This document shows, one piece after another, positions 47,101 to 55,249 of a DNA stretch of 64,000 nt. The DNA is from an uncultured Clostridia bacterium (GTDB taxonomy: Bacteria > Bacillota > Clostridia > TANB77 > CAG-508), in NCBI GenBank assembly GCA_934121905.1, contig CAKOVI010000010.1, forward strand, positions 13,159 through 77,158. Reading direction: 5' to 3'. Under the pieces are notes generated by a model. It searched no databases, was not told the origin of the DNA, and saw only the letters and a list, made by a program, of their open reading frames with translations. A program made the translations under genes and the position numbers. Within the stretch, counting starts at the first letter, position 1, and each line of letters starts with the position of its first letter.

Positions 47101-47635
47101 TTAAAAATATCTTGTGAGAATTTTATTTCCCTTATATTCTTCCTCTATTTTATATCCAAAATTCTGTATTAATGGATATAATATTATTGTAACAATTATG
47201 TTATATACCACTTCTATTAATAAAATCTTGAGAAATCCAATCAATTCAATAGAATATCCATATACAACACACCCTATAAAATAATCTCCTATTTCATAAA
47301 TTAATGTACTTACTATAACCATGATTATTATTGTTATTCTACTTTCTTTTGAAAAATTTTTGTCAAAAATTCCTCCTATTAATCCTACTGTTGCTAACAT
47401 AATTGCTGTTATTCCAACTTTTCTTCCTATAAATAAATCTAATAATATCCCACTTGCTATTCCATATGTAACACCTGCTATTTTATTGTAAAAAAGTCCA
47501 ATAAAAAGTACATATATAATAAATAAATTTGGCATTACTCCGTGCTATTTTTAGAGAAGAAAATAGGTTTATCTGTAATAAGTAAATTATGATAAATGTT
47601 ACACTTAATAAAATATTAATTAATACTTTTTTCAT
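47101..47635 (-). CDS. mreD: Rod shape-determining protein MreD, joined through a +1 shift at CGG
   Basis: Membrane subunit of the elongasome. The ATG at 47635 with AGGAGGAGAGG upstream starts KKVLINILLSVTFIIIYLLQ, the first membrane helix. Codon 32 is CGG (47540-47542). Skipping C gives KIAGVMPNLFIIYVLFIGLF, the characteristic MreD sequence around P-N-L, and continues through four or five more helices (GILLDLFIGRKVGI, ISTLIYEIGDYFIG). The joined product is 177 residues (534 coding bases), the normal length. Without the shift the long downstream frame would start at an ATG inside the first conserved block with no ribosome site. It lies between mreC and mrdA. Confidence 0.9.
47539..47542 (-). 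other. Putative CGGA +1 recoding site in mreD
   Basis: Context ATA GCA CGG AGT AAT. Skipping C gives IAGVMPNL, matching MreD. The zero frame stops after 19 further codons. Confidence 0.85.
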
Positions 47636-47656
47636 TTTCCTCTCCTCCTTTTTCTT

Positions 47657-48472
47657 TTAGTTTGTTATTACTAATACTGTTTCCAGTTTATTAAAATTTA
47701 CGGCTGTCTCAACTTGGGCGTATCTATCATTTAAATTTGTTGTATTTACTACTTTTGATATTTTTCCTATATAGATTCCTTTTGGATATATTCCACCAAG
47801 TCCTGATGTTTCAACACTATCTCCTTGTGCAATTGTTGCATCTGTTGGAATATAAACTGCTTTTAAATTGTTATTTTGTTCTAATAAACCTTTACATACA
47901 ACACTGTCTCTTGATGAACTTAAAATGCTACTTGTATTGCTAGATGAATCTACTATGGTTTGAACTTTTGATGTTGTGTCTGTTGCAGATATTACATATC
48001 CAACTAACCCTTCTGCTGCAATTACCGTCATGTTTTCTTTTATTCCGCTCTTTTTTCCTGCATTTATCACTATTGTCTTTGAATAGTTGCTTATATCTCT
48101 GCTTATTACATCTGCTGCAACTGTTTTGTAGTCACTGTATTTTTGTGATAAATTTAGATATTCTTTTAATGTTTGATTTTCGGCTTTTATTGTTTCTAAT
48201 TCTCTTAATGTTTCTTCTAGCTTACTATTTTTCTCTTGTAATTGCTCATTTTCTGTCTTTAAGTCGTTTATATTGGTAAAAAATGATGAATTACCATGTA
48301 CTTTATTTTTTACATATGTAAGTCCATTTTGTATAGGATTTACTAACTTATTAGCTATATTTTCTATATAGGATAAATTACTGTTTTCTGTATTTGTTAA
48401 TACAACCAATAATATTAAAATAATTATTGTTACTATTATCCCTATTATTTCGCCTTTTTTATTTCTATACAT
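47657..48472 (-). CDS. mreC: Rod shape-determining protein MreC
   Basis: Elongasome scaffold protein anchored in the membrane. 271 residues: membrane helix IIGIIVTIIILILLVVLTN (about 9-27), a coiled coil (about 65-108, TENEQLQEKNSKLEETLREL) and a periplasm-type beta domain with AADVISRDISNYSKTIVINA, GKKSGIKENMTVIAAEGLVG, VDSSSNTSSILSSSRDSVV and SGLGGIYPKGIYIGKI. It follows mreB by 38 bases and precedes mreD by 21. Complete, no CGG codon. Confidence 0.96.
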   Translation of the reverse strand: MYRNKKGEIIGIIVTIIILILLVVLTNTENSNLSYIENIANKLVNPIQNGLTYVKNKVHGNSSFFTNINDLKTENEQLQEKNSKLEETLRELETIKAENQTLKEYLNLSQKYSDYKTVAADVISRDISNYSKTIVINAGKKSGIKENMTVIAAEGLVGYVISATDTTSKVQTIVDSSSNTSSILSSSRDSVVCKGLLEQNNNLKAVYIPTDATIAQGDSVETSGLGGIYPKGIYIGKISKVVNTTNLNDRYAQVETAVNFNKLETVLVITN

Positions 48473-48510
48473 AATAATTTATCCTTTCTTAGAAAAAGAT
48501 TATTTAATTA

Positions 48511-49542
48511 TTATCTTCTTTTTCTACTGTTTATAAGTACTGTTTTTAGTCTTTCTAAATCTTCTAAAGTTTTACCTGTTCCATTTACAACACATTCTAA
48601 TGGGGAATTTGCTACATATACTGGCATGTTAGTTTCTTGGCTTAATAGTTTGTCTAGGTTTTGTATTAATGCTCCTCCTCCTGCTAGATAAATTCCTTTT
48701 TCTACTAAGTCTGCTGCAAGTTCTGGCGGAGTTTTTTCTAATGTTTGTTTTACTGTTTCTACAATTTTTGCAACAGATTCAGATGTTGCTTCCATTATTT
48801 CAGAAGATTTTATTGTTATATTTCTTGGAAGTCCAGTTATTAAATCTCTTCCCCTTATTTCCATTGGCATATCTGTCATTAGTGGTGTTGCACACCCTAT
48901 TTGCATTTTTATTTGTTCTGCTGTTGTTTCTCCTATTGATAAATTTTCTTCTCTTCTTATATAGTTTACTATATCTTCATCCAATTCGTCTCCTGCAATT
49001 CTAAGTGAATTGCTAACTACTATTCCCCCTAATGAAATAACAGCTACTTCTGTAGTTCCTCCACCAATGTCTACTATCATACTTCCACTTGGCTCTGTTA
49101 TATTAATTCCTGCTCCTATTGCTGCAGCCATTGGTTCTTCTATGATGTAAACTTCTCTCGCTCCGGCTTGCATTATAGATTCTTCGACTGCTCTTTCCTC
49201 TACTTCTGTTATTCCAGATGGAACACCAACTACTACTCTAGGTCTTCCAACATTATATCTTGAAGATACTTTTCTAATCATATTTTTAAGCATTAGCCCT
49301 GTTGCTGTAAAATCTGCTATAACTCCATCTTTCATTGGTCTTACTGCTTTTATATCTTCAGGTGTTCTTCCTAGCATTTCTTTTGCTTCGAAACCAGTTG
49401 CTTTTATTTCACCTGTTTTTCTATCAATTGCTACAACAGATGGCTCTTTTAAAACTATTCCTTTTCCTTTTAATGTCATTAAAATATTCGCTGTTCCTAA
49501 ATCTATTCCTATGTCTTTTGAACCAAATGTAAATAAATTCAT
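48511..49542 (-). CDS. mreB: Rod shape-determining protein MreB (bacterial actin)
   Basis: Forms membrane-bound filaments that guide lateral wall growth. 343 residues with all actin-fold motifs: GSKDIGIDLGTANI (phosphate 1), MKDGVIADF, VGVPSGITEVEERAV, IIEEPMAAAIGAGI, VDIGGGTTEVAVISLGGIV (phosphate 2), IAGDELDEDIV and KGIYLAGGGALIQNLD (adenosine). It lies five bases after radC, the usual clostridial linkage. Complete. Confidence 0.98.
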   Translation of the reverse strand: MNLFTFGSKDIGIDLGTANILMTLKGKGIVLKEPSVVAIDRKTGEIKATGFEAKEMLGRTPEDIKAVRPMKDGVIADFTATGLMLKNMIRKVSSRYNVGRPRVVVGVPSGITEVEERAVEESIMQAGAREVYIIEEPMAAAIGAGINITEPSGSMIVDIGGGTTEVAVISLGGIVVSNSLRIAGDELDEDIVNYIRREENLSIGETTAEQIKMQIGCATPLMTDMPMEIRGRDLITGLPRNITIKSSEIMEATSESVAKIVETVKQTLEKTPPELAADLVEKGIYLAGGGALIQNLDKLLSQETNMPVYVANSPLECVVNGTGKTLEDLERLKTVLINSRKRR

Positions 49543-49547
49543 TTTTC

Positions 49548-50258
49548 TTACTTCCTCTCTAATTTTGTTTTTAATTCTTCTAAAGCTTTGATACTTGTAA
49601 ATTCCGCTTTGCCTATTACAATATGGTCTATTAGTTCTATTCCTAATAATTTTGCAGCCATTTCTAGTTTTTTTGTAAGTTCTATATCTCTACTACTTGG
49701 AACTGAGTTTCCACTTGGATGGTTGTGTACTAAAATTATTCTTGGTGCATTTATTTTTACTGCATCTGATAAAATGTCTTTCATTCCAATGCTTACAAAA
49801 TTGTTTCCTCCAATTGCTATATCTTTTATTTTTAAGATATTACATTTTTTGTCTAATAATATTATTTTGGCTATCTCTCTTTTTTCATATTGCATTTCGT
49901 CCATTAGTATTTTTACAACATCATTTGGTTCTTTTATCTGTGTCTTTTTATAGTTTGAAGGCAAGTTCATTCTGTTGGCAAGTTCACAGGTTGCTTTTAA
50001 TTGAATTGCTTTTATTCTTCCCATTCCTTTTATTTTTGTTATTTCTTCAATGCTTAAATCTCTTAAAAATGCTAAACTTGTTTTATCATACATTTCATTT
50101 AAGTTTAGTATCTGCCTTGCTATATCAACACTTGTGTATTCCTTTGTTCCTGTTTTTATTATTATTGCTAATAATTCTGCATTGCTTAATGCTTTTTCTC
50201 CATATAGCTCTAATTTTTCATATGGTCTTTCACTTTGTGGTAATTCCTTTATTGTCAA
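49548..50258 (-). CDS. radC: RadC family JAB/MPN domain protein
   Basis: 236 residues, with an N-terminal helix-hairpin-helix region (LRDLSIEEITKIKGMGRIKAIQLKA) and the JAB/MPN metal site: a Glu in the N-terminal part of the domain, then HNHPSGNSVPSSRDIELT with the His-x-His and Asp ligands. The family was named for DNA repair, but its biochemical role is not settled. Position upstream of mreB is conserved in Firmicutes. The start at 50258 has a GGGGCAGAAAGGAAG leader. Confidence 0.94.
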   Translation of the reverse strand: MTIKELPQSERPYEKLELYGEKALSNAELLAIIIKTGTKEYTSVDIARQILNLNEMYDKTSLAFLRDLSIEEITKIKGMGRIKAIQLKATCELANRMNLPSNYKKTQIKEPNDVVKILMDEMQYEKREIAKIILLDKKCNILKIKDIAIGGNNFVSIGMKDILSDAVKINAPRIILVHNHPSGNSVPSSRDIELTKKLEMAAKLLGIELIDHIVIGKAEFTSIKALEELKTKLERK

Positions 50259-50288
50259 ATTTTCTTCCTTTCTGCCCCTTACCTTTTA

Positions 50289-50546
50289 TTACACTTTTCT
50301 ATATATAAAAATTGCTATTGCCATTCCTATTATACTTGCTATATTTATTTTTATTGAAAATGCAAATGTTATACTTAATATGCTTAAATCTAGTATAAAC
50401 GGACTTTCCAATCCAAATTCTTGTCCAAATGATAACCACCATAATCCATTTACATTTGATGCCAAGTTTCCTAGTAATCCACCAATTACCAATCCACTTA
50501 AAATAAATATTAATAATATCCAAAAACTTTTATCTCTTGCTGCCAT
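50289..50546 (-). CDS. DUF4321 family small membrane protein
   Basis: 85 residues with two to three membrane segments: SFWILLIFILSGLVIGGLLG at the N-terminus, a middle LSITFAFSIKIN and a final IASIIGMAIAIFIYRK. DUF4321 proteins are short clostridial membrane proteins near radC/mreB. The start has AAAGGAGG upstream. It is the first gene of the radC-mre-min operon. Confidence 0.85.
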   Translation of the reverse strand: MAARDKSFWILLIFILSGLVIGGLLGNLASNVNGLWWLSFGQEFGLESPFILDLSILSITFAFSIKINIASIIGMAIAIFIYRKV

Positions 50547-50791
50547 GTAATTTTTTCCTCCTTTGTTTTTCCTTACGGATTTTTGCGTTTATAAGACTTT
50601 TATATTATATATTCATTTTGCATTTTTTTCAAGCAAATTGTAGATTTTTTTTATTTTTTGTGTTAGAGTTTAAATTACCATATTTTGTTTCTTTAAATAT
50701 TGTTAATTTCATAGTATAATGTTTTTAGGTAAATAGAAAAAGAAACACATTAATTAATATTGCATATAATTGTTTGGAGGATATTTTTGAT

Positions 50792-51415
50792 ATGAAAATT
50801 GAAAAACTTACTGATAATAAAATTAGAATAATTATCGATTTAGATGAACTATCTGAGAAAAATATAGATATACATAGTTTAATTGAAAATAATGATAAAG
50901 CTCATTTACTTTTTCAAACTATTCTTAATGAAGCTGAAAAACAAGTTGGTTTTAAGGTTCAAAACTGCAAATTGCTTGTTGAGGCCTTTTCTACGAAAGA
51001 TGGCTATGTAGTATTTACTTTGACTAAATATAAAAATGATTCTTCTCATTCTCCTAAAAAAGTAAAATATAGAAGAAAAACTTTGAGTAATACATATAAA
51101 AATGCTATTTATAAATTTAATAATTTCGATGAATTTTGTAACTTTTGCACATATTGTAATAGTTCTAAACTTTCTGATTTAACAGGTTTTGCTAAAAATA
51201 TTTCTTTATATGAATATAATAATTTTTATTATTTAATATTTACAAATATTAATATTAGCTTTAATTATAATAATTTATTTTATACCTCTATTTCAGAATT
51301 TTCGAATTTAATAAGTAATTCTCTTATTTTTAAAAGTAAATTAATGGAACATGGAAGGGTTATTTTTAAGGCAAATGCTATTAAAAATGGTATTAAGTAT
51401 TTTGTAAATATTTAG
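50792..51415 (+). CDS. mecA: Adaptor protein MecA family
   Basis: MecA-type adaptors bring substrates to the ClpCP protease. 207 residues: N-terminal MKIEKLTDNKIRIIIDLDEL and SLIENNDKAHLLFQTILNEAEKQVGF, then a variable basic linker (KKVKYRRKTLSN), then the C-terminal domain with YKFNNFDEFCNFC and a final FKANAIKNGIKYFV. The ATG at 50792 with TTGGAGG 11 bases upstream is the start; an in-frame TTG at 50774 lies inside that region and is unlikely. It is monocistronic, divergent from the radC-mre operon. Confidence 0.9.
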   Translation: MKIEKLTDNKIRIIIDLDELSEKNIDIHSLIENNDKAHLLFQTILNEAEKQVGFKVQNCKLLVEAFSTKDGYVVFTLTKYKNDSSHSPKKVKYRRKTLSNTYKNAIYKFNNFDEFCNFCTYCNSSKLSDLTGFAKNISLYEYNNFYYLIFTNINISFNYNNLFYTSISEFSNLISNSLIFKSKLMEHGRVIFKANAIKNGIKYFVNI

Positions 51416-51491
51416 TGAAAAATATAGTAATTTTTCTTTATATATGATATTATAAATTTACTATTTTATTATATTAATAGGAGGTGAGTTT

Positions 51492-52172
51492 ATGGATTTT
51501 AACGATTCAGATGCAATACGCACAATGGATACAAATTCCGTACTTACAAATACATTTTTTAGAATGTTTTTAGGATTACTTGCAAGTGCAGTTACTGCTA
51601 TATATGCATATTATTCAGGCATATATATTGATATGGCTTTAAATGGTACCTTTTATGGTTTAGCTATTGCTGAAGTTGTACTTGTATTTTTATTTTCACT
51701 TTTATTTACTAAAGCATCTCCAACAGCTGTTACTGTTATGTTTTTTGGATATGCATTTTTAAATGGATTTACATTGTCGGTTATTTTTGCTGCATACGAA
51801 TTAACTAGTATTGGTTATGCATTTGCTGCAACTGCTGCTATGTTTGGTATTTTAGCTTATCTTGGTTATAAAATAGATAAAGACCTTTCAAATTGGAGTA
51901 CAATTCTTACTGTTGCTCTTATAGTTGGCCTTGTATTAACAATTATTAATTTATTTGTTGGAAATACAATGCTTGATATTGTTTTGGATTGGGCTATGCT
52001 ATTTTTATTTTTTGGTTTGACTGTTTATGATATGAATAAGATTAGAGCTATGCACGAAGCAGGATTTTGCGGTGATGAAAAATTATATGTTTATGGAGCT
52101 ATGGAATTGTATTTAGATTTCATTAACATATTCTTGAGAGTTTTATCATTATTTGGTAAACGTAAAAATTAA
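51492..52172 (+). CDS. Bax inhibitor-1 / YccA family membrane protein
   Basis: 226 residues with seven membrane helices: TFFRMFLGLLASAVTAIYAY, FYGLAIAEVVLVFLFSLLF, ASPTAVTVMFFGYAFLNGFT and so on, ending in LDWAMLFLFFGLTVYDMNKI and YGAMELYLDFINIFL. These last two blocks mark the BI-1/YccA (TMBIM) family, proposed as pH-sensitive calcium leak channels. GGAGGTGAG precedes the ATG. It is followed by a strong terminator shared with the YhgE gene. Confidence 0.93.
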   Translation: MDFNDSDAIRTMDTNSVLTNTFFRMFLGLLASAVTAIYAYYSGIYIDMALNGTFYGLAIAEVVLVFLFSLLFTKASPTAVTVMFFGYAFLNGFTLSVIFAAYELTSIGYAFAATAAMFGILAYLGYKIDKDLSNWSTILTVALIVGLVLTIINLFVGNTMLDIVLDWAMLFLFFGLTVYDMNKIRAMHEAGFCGDEKLYVYGAMELYLDFINIFLRVLSLFGKRKN

Positions 52173-52180
52173 AGTATAAT

Positions 52181-52221
52181 AAAAAAGCCTCAGATTTATC
52201 AACTAAATCTGAGGCTTTTTT
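52181..52221. terminator. Bidirectional terminator between the BI-1 gene and the YhgE gene
   Basis: Perfect 18-bp stem AAAAAAGCCTCAGATTTA (52181-52198) with TAAATCTGAGGCTTTTTT (52204-52221), loop TCAAC. Confidence 0.95.
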
Positions 52222-52222
52222 A

Positions 52223-54472
52223 TTATGCATTTTCTTCATTTTTTCTTTTATTTATTATATCAACCACAAATGTAATTAACATTGTAACTGCTATAATTCC
52301 AACTAAAATTCCAATATATGTTCCTTTAAAGTTTGAAGCTGTTGGAACTAAAACTTCTCTTAGTAACTTAATTGAATAAGTCATAGGTAAATATGGAGAA
52401 ACTGCTTGGAATCCTTTATCTATTGTCTCTATTGGGAATGTTCCTCCTGCTGCTGCTAATTGTAAAACTAATATAATTAATGCTAAGAATTTTCCAATGT
52501 CTCCAAAGTTTCTTATTAAAAATTGTATTATACTCATAAATGTAATTCCTATTAAAATACTTGTTCCGTAATATAAAGCCATATTTTGTTGTATTTCATA
52601 TCCGAGTCCTGCTTTTAAAAGCCATCCTGTTATTAATCCTTCTACTGCTCCAAGTCCTAAATATACTAAGTTTTGTAATATTTTATTTTTTGCATTCATT
52701 CCAAAAATTCCAAATCTTTCATCATGGTCATAATATAAAACTACATATGCCATTAATGCTCCAACCCATAATCCTATACATAAGAATAGTGGTGTAAATG
52801 CTATTCCGTATGAATCTACTTTGCCATATTCTTCTGTTTTGAATTCAACTGGATTTTCTCCAAATTCTTCAATTCCGTTTAATGATTTTAGTTGTTCTTT
52901 AGTATTTTGCAAACCTTCATCTATTGATGTTTTAAATGTTTGAACTCCTTCTACTAATTGGTTGCTTCCATCATATGCTGTTTTACTTCCTTCGTTTAAT
53001 GTTTCTAGTGCATTATTAACTGTACTTGAACTTGAGCTTAATTTTTCAAGTCCTGTTTCTAAAGAACTACTTCCTTCTGATAATTTTGTTGTTCCATTTT
53101 GTAAAGTTTCTATTCCATTATTTAATGATGTTGTTCCTTGTTTTACTTGTGTTAATGCCGTTTTTAAGCTTTGTATTCCATTTGTTATTTTTCCTAAATT
53201 TGATGTTCCACTTACTAAGCTTTGTGTTCCTGCATATAATTTGTTAGCTCCTGTTGTTATTCCTGTTCCTGATGCTTTTAATCCTTTTGCACCTGCTATT
53301 AATTTTTCATGGTTTGAAGCTAAACTTATTCCTCCTGCTTTTATGTTATTTCCACTTGCTGTTAGATAATCAAATGTGCTTATTCCATTTGTTTTTGAAT
53401 TTAAAACTGCCTGTGCTTTTTGTGCCAATTCATTAATTGTTTTATCACTTGAATTTGCTCCATATTGTGCTAGTGCTTGTAATATTGCTTTATTATTTTT
53501 GTTTAATTCATTTACTCCATCTACATAATCACTTGTGCCTTGTATAATTTTTGCATTATTTTCTACATATGAAAGTGTTCCATCTGCTAAAGCTTCTGTT
53601 CCTTGTACATAAGCTTTAGCTCCTTCACTTAAAGTTTTTGCACCATCATTTAGGTCATTTGCACCACTTGCTAATGCTGTAATTCCTTCTGCTCCTTGTG
53701 ATGATAATTGGTTAGCCCCTTGGTTTATTTGGTCTATTGCATTATCTAATGATTTTCCACCATTTTTTAATGTTTCTACTCCATCTGATACTTGTGAAAT
53801 ACCACTTGTTAAACTTTTGCTTCCAGTATATGCTGAATTTACACCTTCATCAAATTCTTTGTAACTATTACTTAATGTGTTGGTTCCATCACTAATTTGT
53901 TTTATTCCATCATTTAAGTTTTCTGTTCCATTTAAAATGGTATCTGCCCCATCACTTATTTCTTGTAAACTATTTGGAACTTCATTTAATTTGCTTGCTA
54001 AATTTGCTATTATTTCTTTGTCTATTTTTGATTGTAAATTTAATTCTATTGTTTTTACCGCACTATTTACTATTTGTGTAGCTAAATAGTTTGTTGCTTG
54101 GTTTGGACTGTATGTTACTTGTGCTATTTGTTTGTTTTCTGTTGATGCACTTTCTAAACATTCTGTGAAGTTTTCTGGAATTTCTATTGTTGCGTAATAG
54201 TTTCCTTTTTTCATTCCTTCTTGTGCCTCATCTTTACTTACTTCACATATTTTAAATGTGTCACTATCTTTCAAGCTTTGTACAAATTCGTTTCCTTGGT
54301 TTTTGTCGTCTTTTCCTTTATCTAAATTTACAACTGCTATTTGCATATCACTTAAGTTTCCATATGGATTCCAATATGATTTTAAATAGAAAAAGCTGTA
54401 AATTAATGGTATTAGCATTACGACAATGAAAATAATTGCTTTAAAAGCATTACTGTTTTTCAATTTTTTCAT
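52223..54472 (-). CDS. YhgE/Pip family membrane protein
   Basis: 749 residues. One N-terminal membrane helix (AIIFIVVMLIPLIYSFFYL), a first globular part (MQIAVVNLDKGKDDKNQGNEF), a very long extracellular heptad-like region (about 170-540) of repeats such as LNDGAKTLSEGAKAYVQGTE and LNNGIETLQNGTTKLSEGSS, then five C-terminal helices of the ABC-2 permease type. The family includes the phage infection protein Pip and the type VII secretion-linked EsaA/YueB. It may be an exporter or a phage receptor. It overlaps the TetR gene by 23 bases, which is probably its regulator. Confidence 0.92.
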   Translation of the reverse strand: MKKLKNSNAFKAIIFIVVMLIPLIYSFFYLKSYWNPYGNLSDMQIAVVNLDKGKDDKNQGNEFVQSLKDSDTFKICEVSKDEAQEGMKKGNYYATIEIPENFTECLESASTENKQIAQVTYSPNQATNYLATQIVNSAVKTIELNLQSKIDKEIIANLASKLNEVPNSLQEISDGADTILNGTENLNDGIKQISDGTNTLSNSYKEFDEGVNSAYTGSKSLTSGISQVSDGVETLKNGGKSLDNAIDQINQGANQLSSQGAEGITALASGANDLNDGAKTLSEGAKAYVQGTEALADGTLSYVENNAKIIQGTSDYVDGVNELNKNNKAILQALAQYGANSSDKTINELAQKAQAVLNSKTNGISTFDYLTASGNNIKAGGISLASNHEKLIAGAKGLKASGTGITTGANKLYAGTQSLVSGTSNLGKITNGIQSLKTALTQVKQGTTSLNNGIETLQNGTTKLSEGSSSLETGLEKLSSSSSTVNNALETLNEGSKTAYDGSNQLVEGVQTFKTSIDEGLQNTKEQLKSLNGIEEFGENPVEFKTEEYGKVDSYGIAFTPLFLCIGLWVGALMAYVVLYYDHDERFGIFGMNAKNKILQNLVYLGLGAVEGLITGWLLKAGLGYEIQQNMALYYGTSILIGITFMSIIQFLIRNFGDIGKFLALIILVLQLAAAGGTFPIETIDKGFQAVSPYLPMTYSIKLLREVLVPTASNFKGTYIGILVGIIAVTMLITFVVDIINKRKNEENA

Positions 54473-55052
54473 TTTCTACATCCTTTCTTAATCCATTTTT
54501 TAATATCCCTGAAATTGTTTGAGCCAGCATTTGTTCATCTATTTCTTTTTCTTTGGTGTTCCATTCTAAAATTAATGCTATATACATTTTGTAAATTAAA
54601 AAAGTTGTTATATCTAAATCGATATATTCTATATAGCCTTTTTCTTTTGCTTTTTGTAGTTTGCTTTTTATGTAGTTTTGTATTTTTCCATCAATCATGC
54701 TTAAGCTGTCTATTATTATTGGATTTTTTAGCCATTCTGCTTCTCTTGCTATTATGTTTAAGAAGTCTTGATGTTTTCTGTATTGTAAAATTTCATAGAT
54801 TGCTTCATTTACTGTTTCAAAAAAGTCTTGGTGTTTTGCTTCGACTTTTTCTACTATTTTTTCCATGTTTGTTATTTCTTCTTGTATAAAGTATTTTAGG
54901 AGTTCTTCTTTGCTTCCAAAGTACATGTATATTGTTTTTTTGGTTACTCCTGCTTCTTTTGCTATTTCATCCATTGATACCTTTTTGAATCCAAATTGAT
55001 GGAATAGTTTTCTTGCTGCTTCTATTACCTGGTCCCTTTTCACTTTTTTCAT
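54450..55052 (-). CDS. TetR family transcriptional regulator
   Basis: 200 residues. N-terminal DNA-binding domain VIEAARKLFHQFGFKKVSMD and EIAKEAGVTKKTIYMYFGSK EELLKYF, typical of the family; the rest is a helical ligand domain without clear similarity. It overlaps and precedes the YhgE/Pip gene, so it likely controls its own operon. The 3'-end of the gene lies within the start of its neighbour. The effector is unknown. Confidence 0.93.
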   Translation of the reverse strand: MKKVKRDQVIEAARKLFHQFGFKKVSMDEIAKEAGVTKKTIYMYFGSKEELLKYFIQEEITNMEKIVEKVEAKHQDFFETVNEAIYEILQYRKHQDFLNIIAREAEWLKNPIIIDSLSMIDGKIQNYIKSKLQKAKEKGYIEYIDLDITTFLIYKMYIALILEWNTKEKEIDEQMLAQTISGILKNGLRKDVENEKIEKQ

Positions 55053-55182
55053 CCCCTTTTTAGTGAATTTTGGTTTATTTTTTGCTTGTGATTCAAGTAT
55101 ACCATTTCAGTATTTTAGTATACTATATTTATGACAATTTGTCAATAATGTTATTGCATTTTTTATAAAAATACTTATAATA

Positions 55183-55210
55183 AAAAAGCCATTCAAACGA
55201 ATGGCTTTTT
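55183..55210. terminator. Terminator after the LPXTG leucine-rich gene
   Basis: Perfect stem AAAAAGCCATTC (55183-55194) with GAATGGCTTTTT (55199-55210), loop AAAC. Confidence 0.93.
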
Positions 55211-55249
55211 CTATCACTTTATATTAGTTTTCTATGTAAACAATTACAT

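Noticed and set aside
1731..47542. Ordinary sequencing or assembly errors as the cause of the seven frame changes
   Set aside because: Such errors mostly change homopolymer length. Here the same base (C) is inserted in the same place (before GGA) in seven unrelated contexts, and no other frame breaks were noticed. It cannot be ruled out without reads, so it remains the main alternative.
1731..47542. Pseudogenes from random decay
   Set aside because: Random indels would differ in type and position. The joined frames are otherwise intact over hundreds of codons, and the genes include mreD, mrdA and a cysteine desulfurase.
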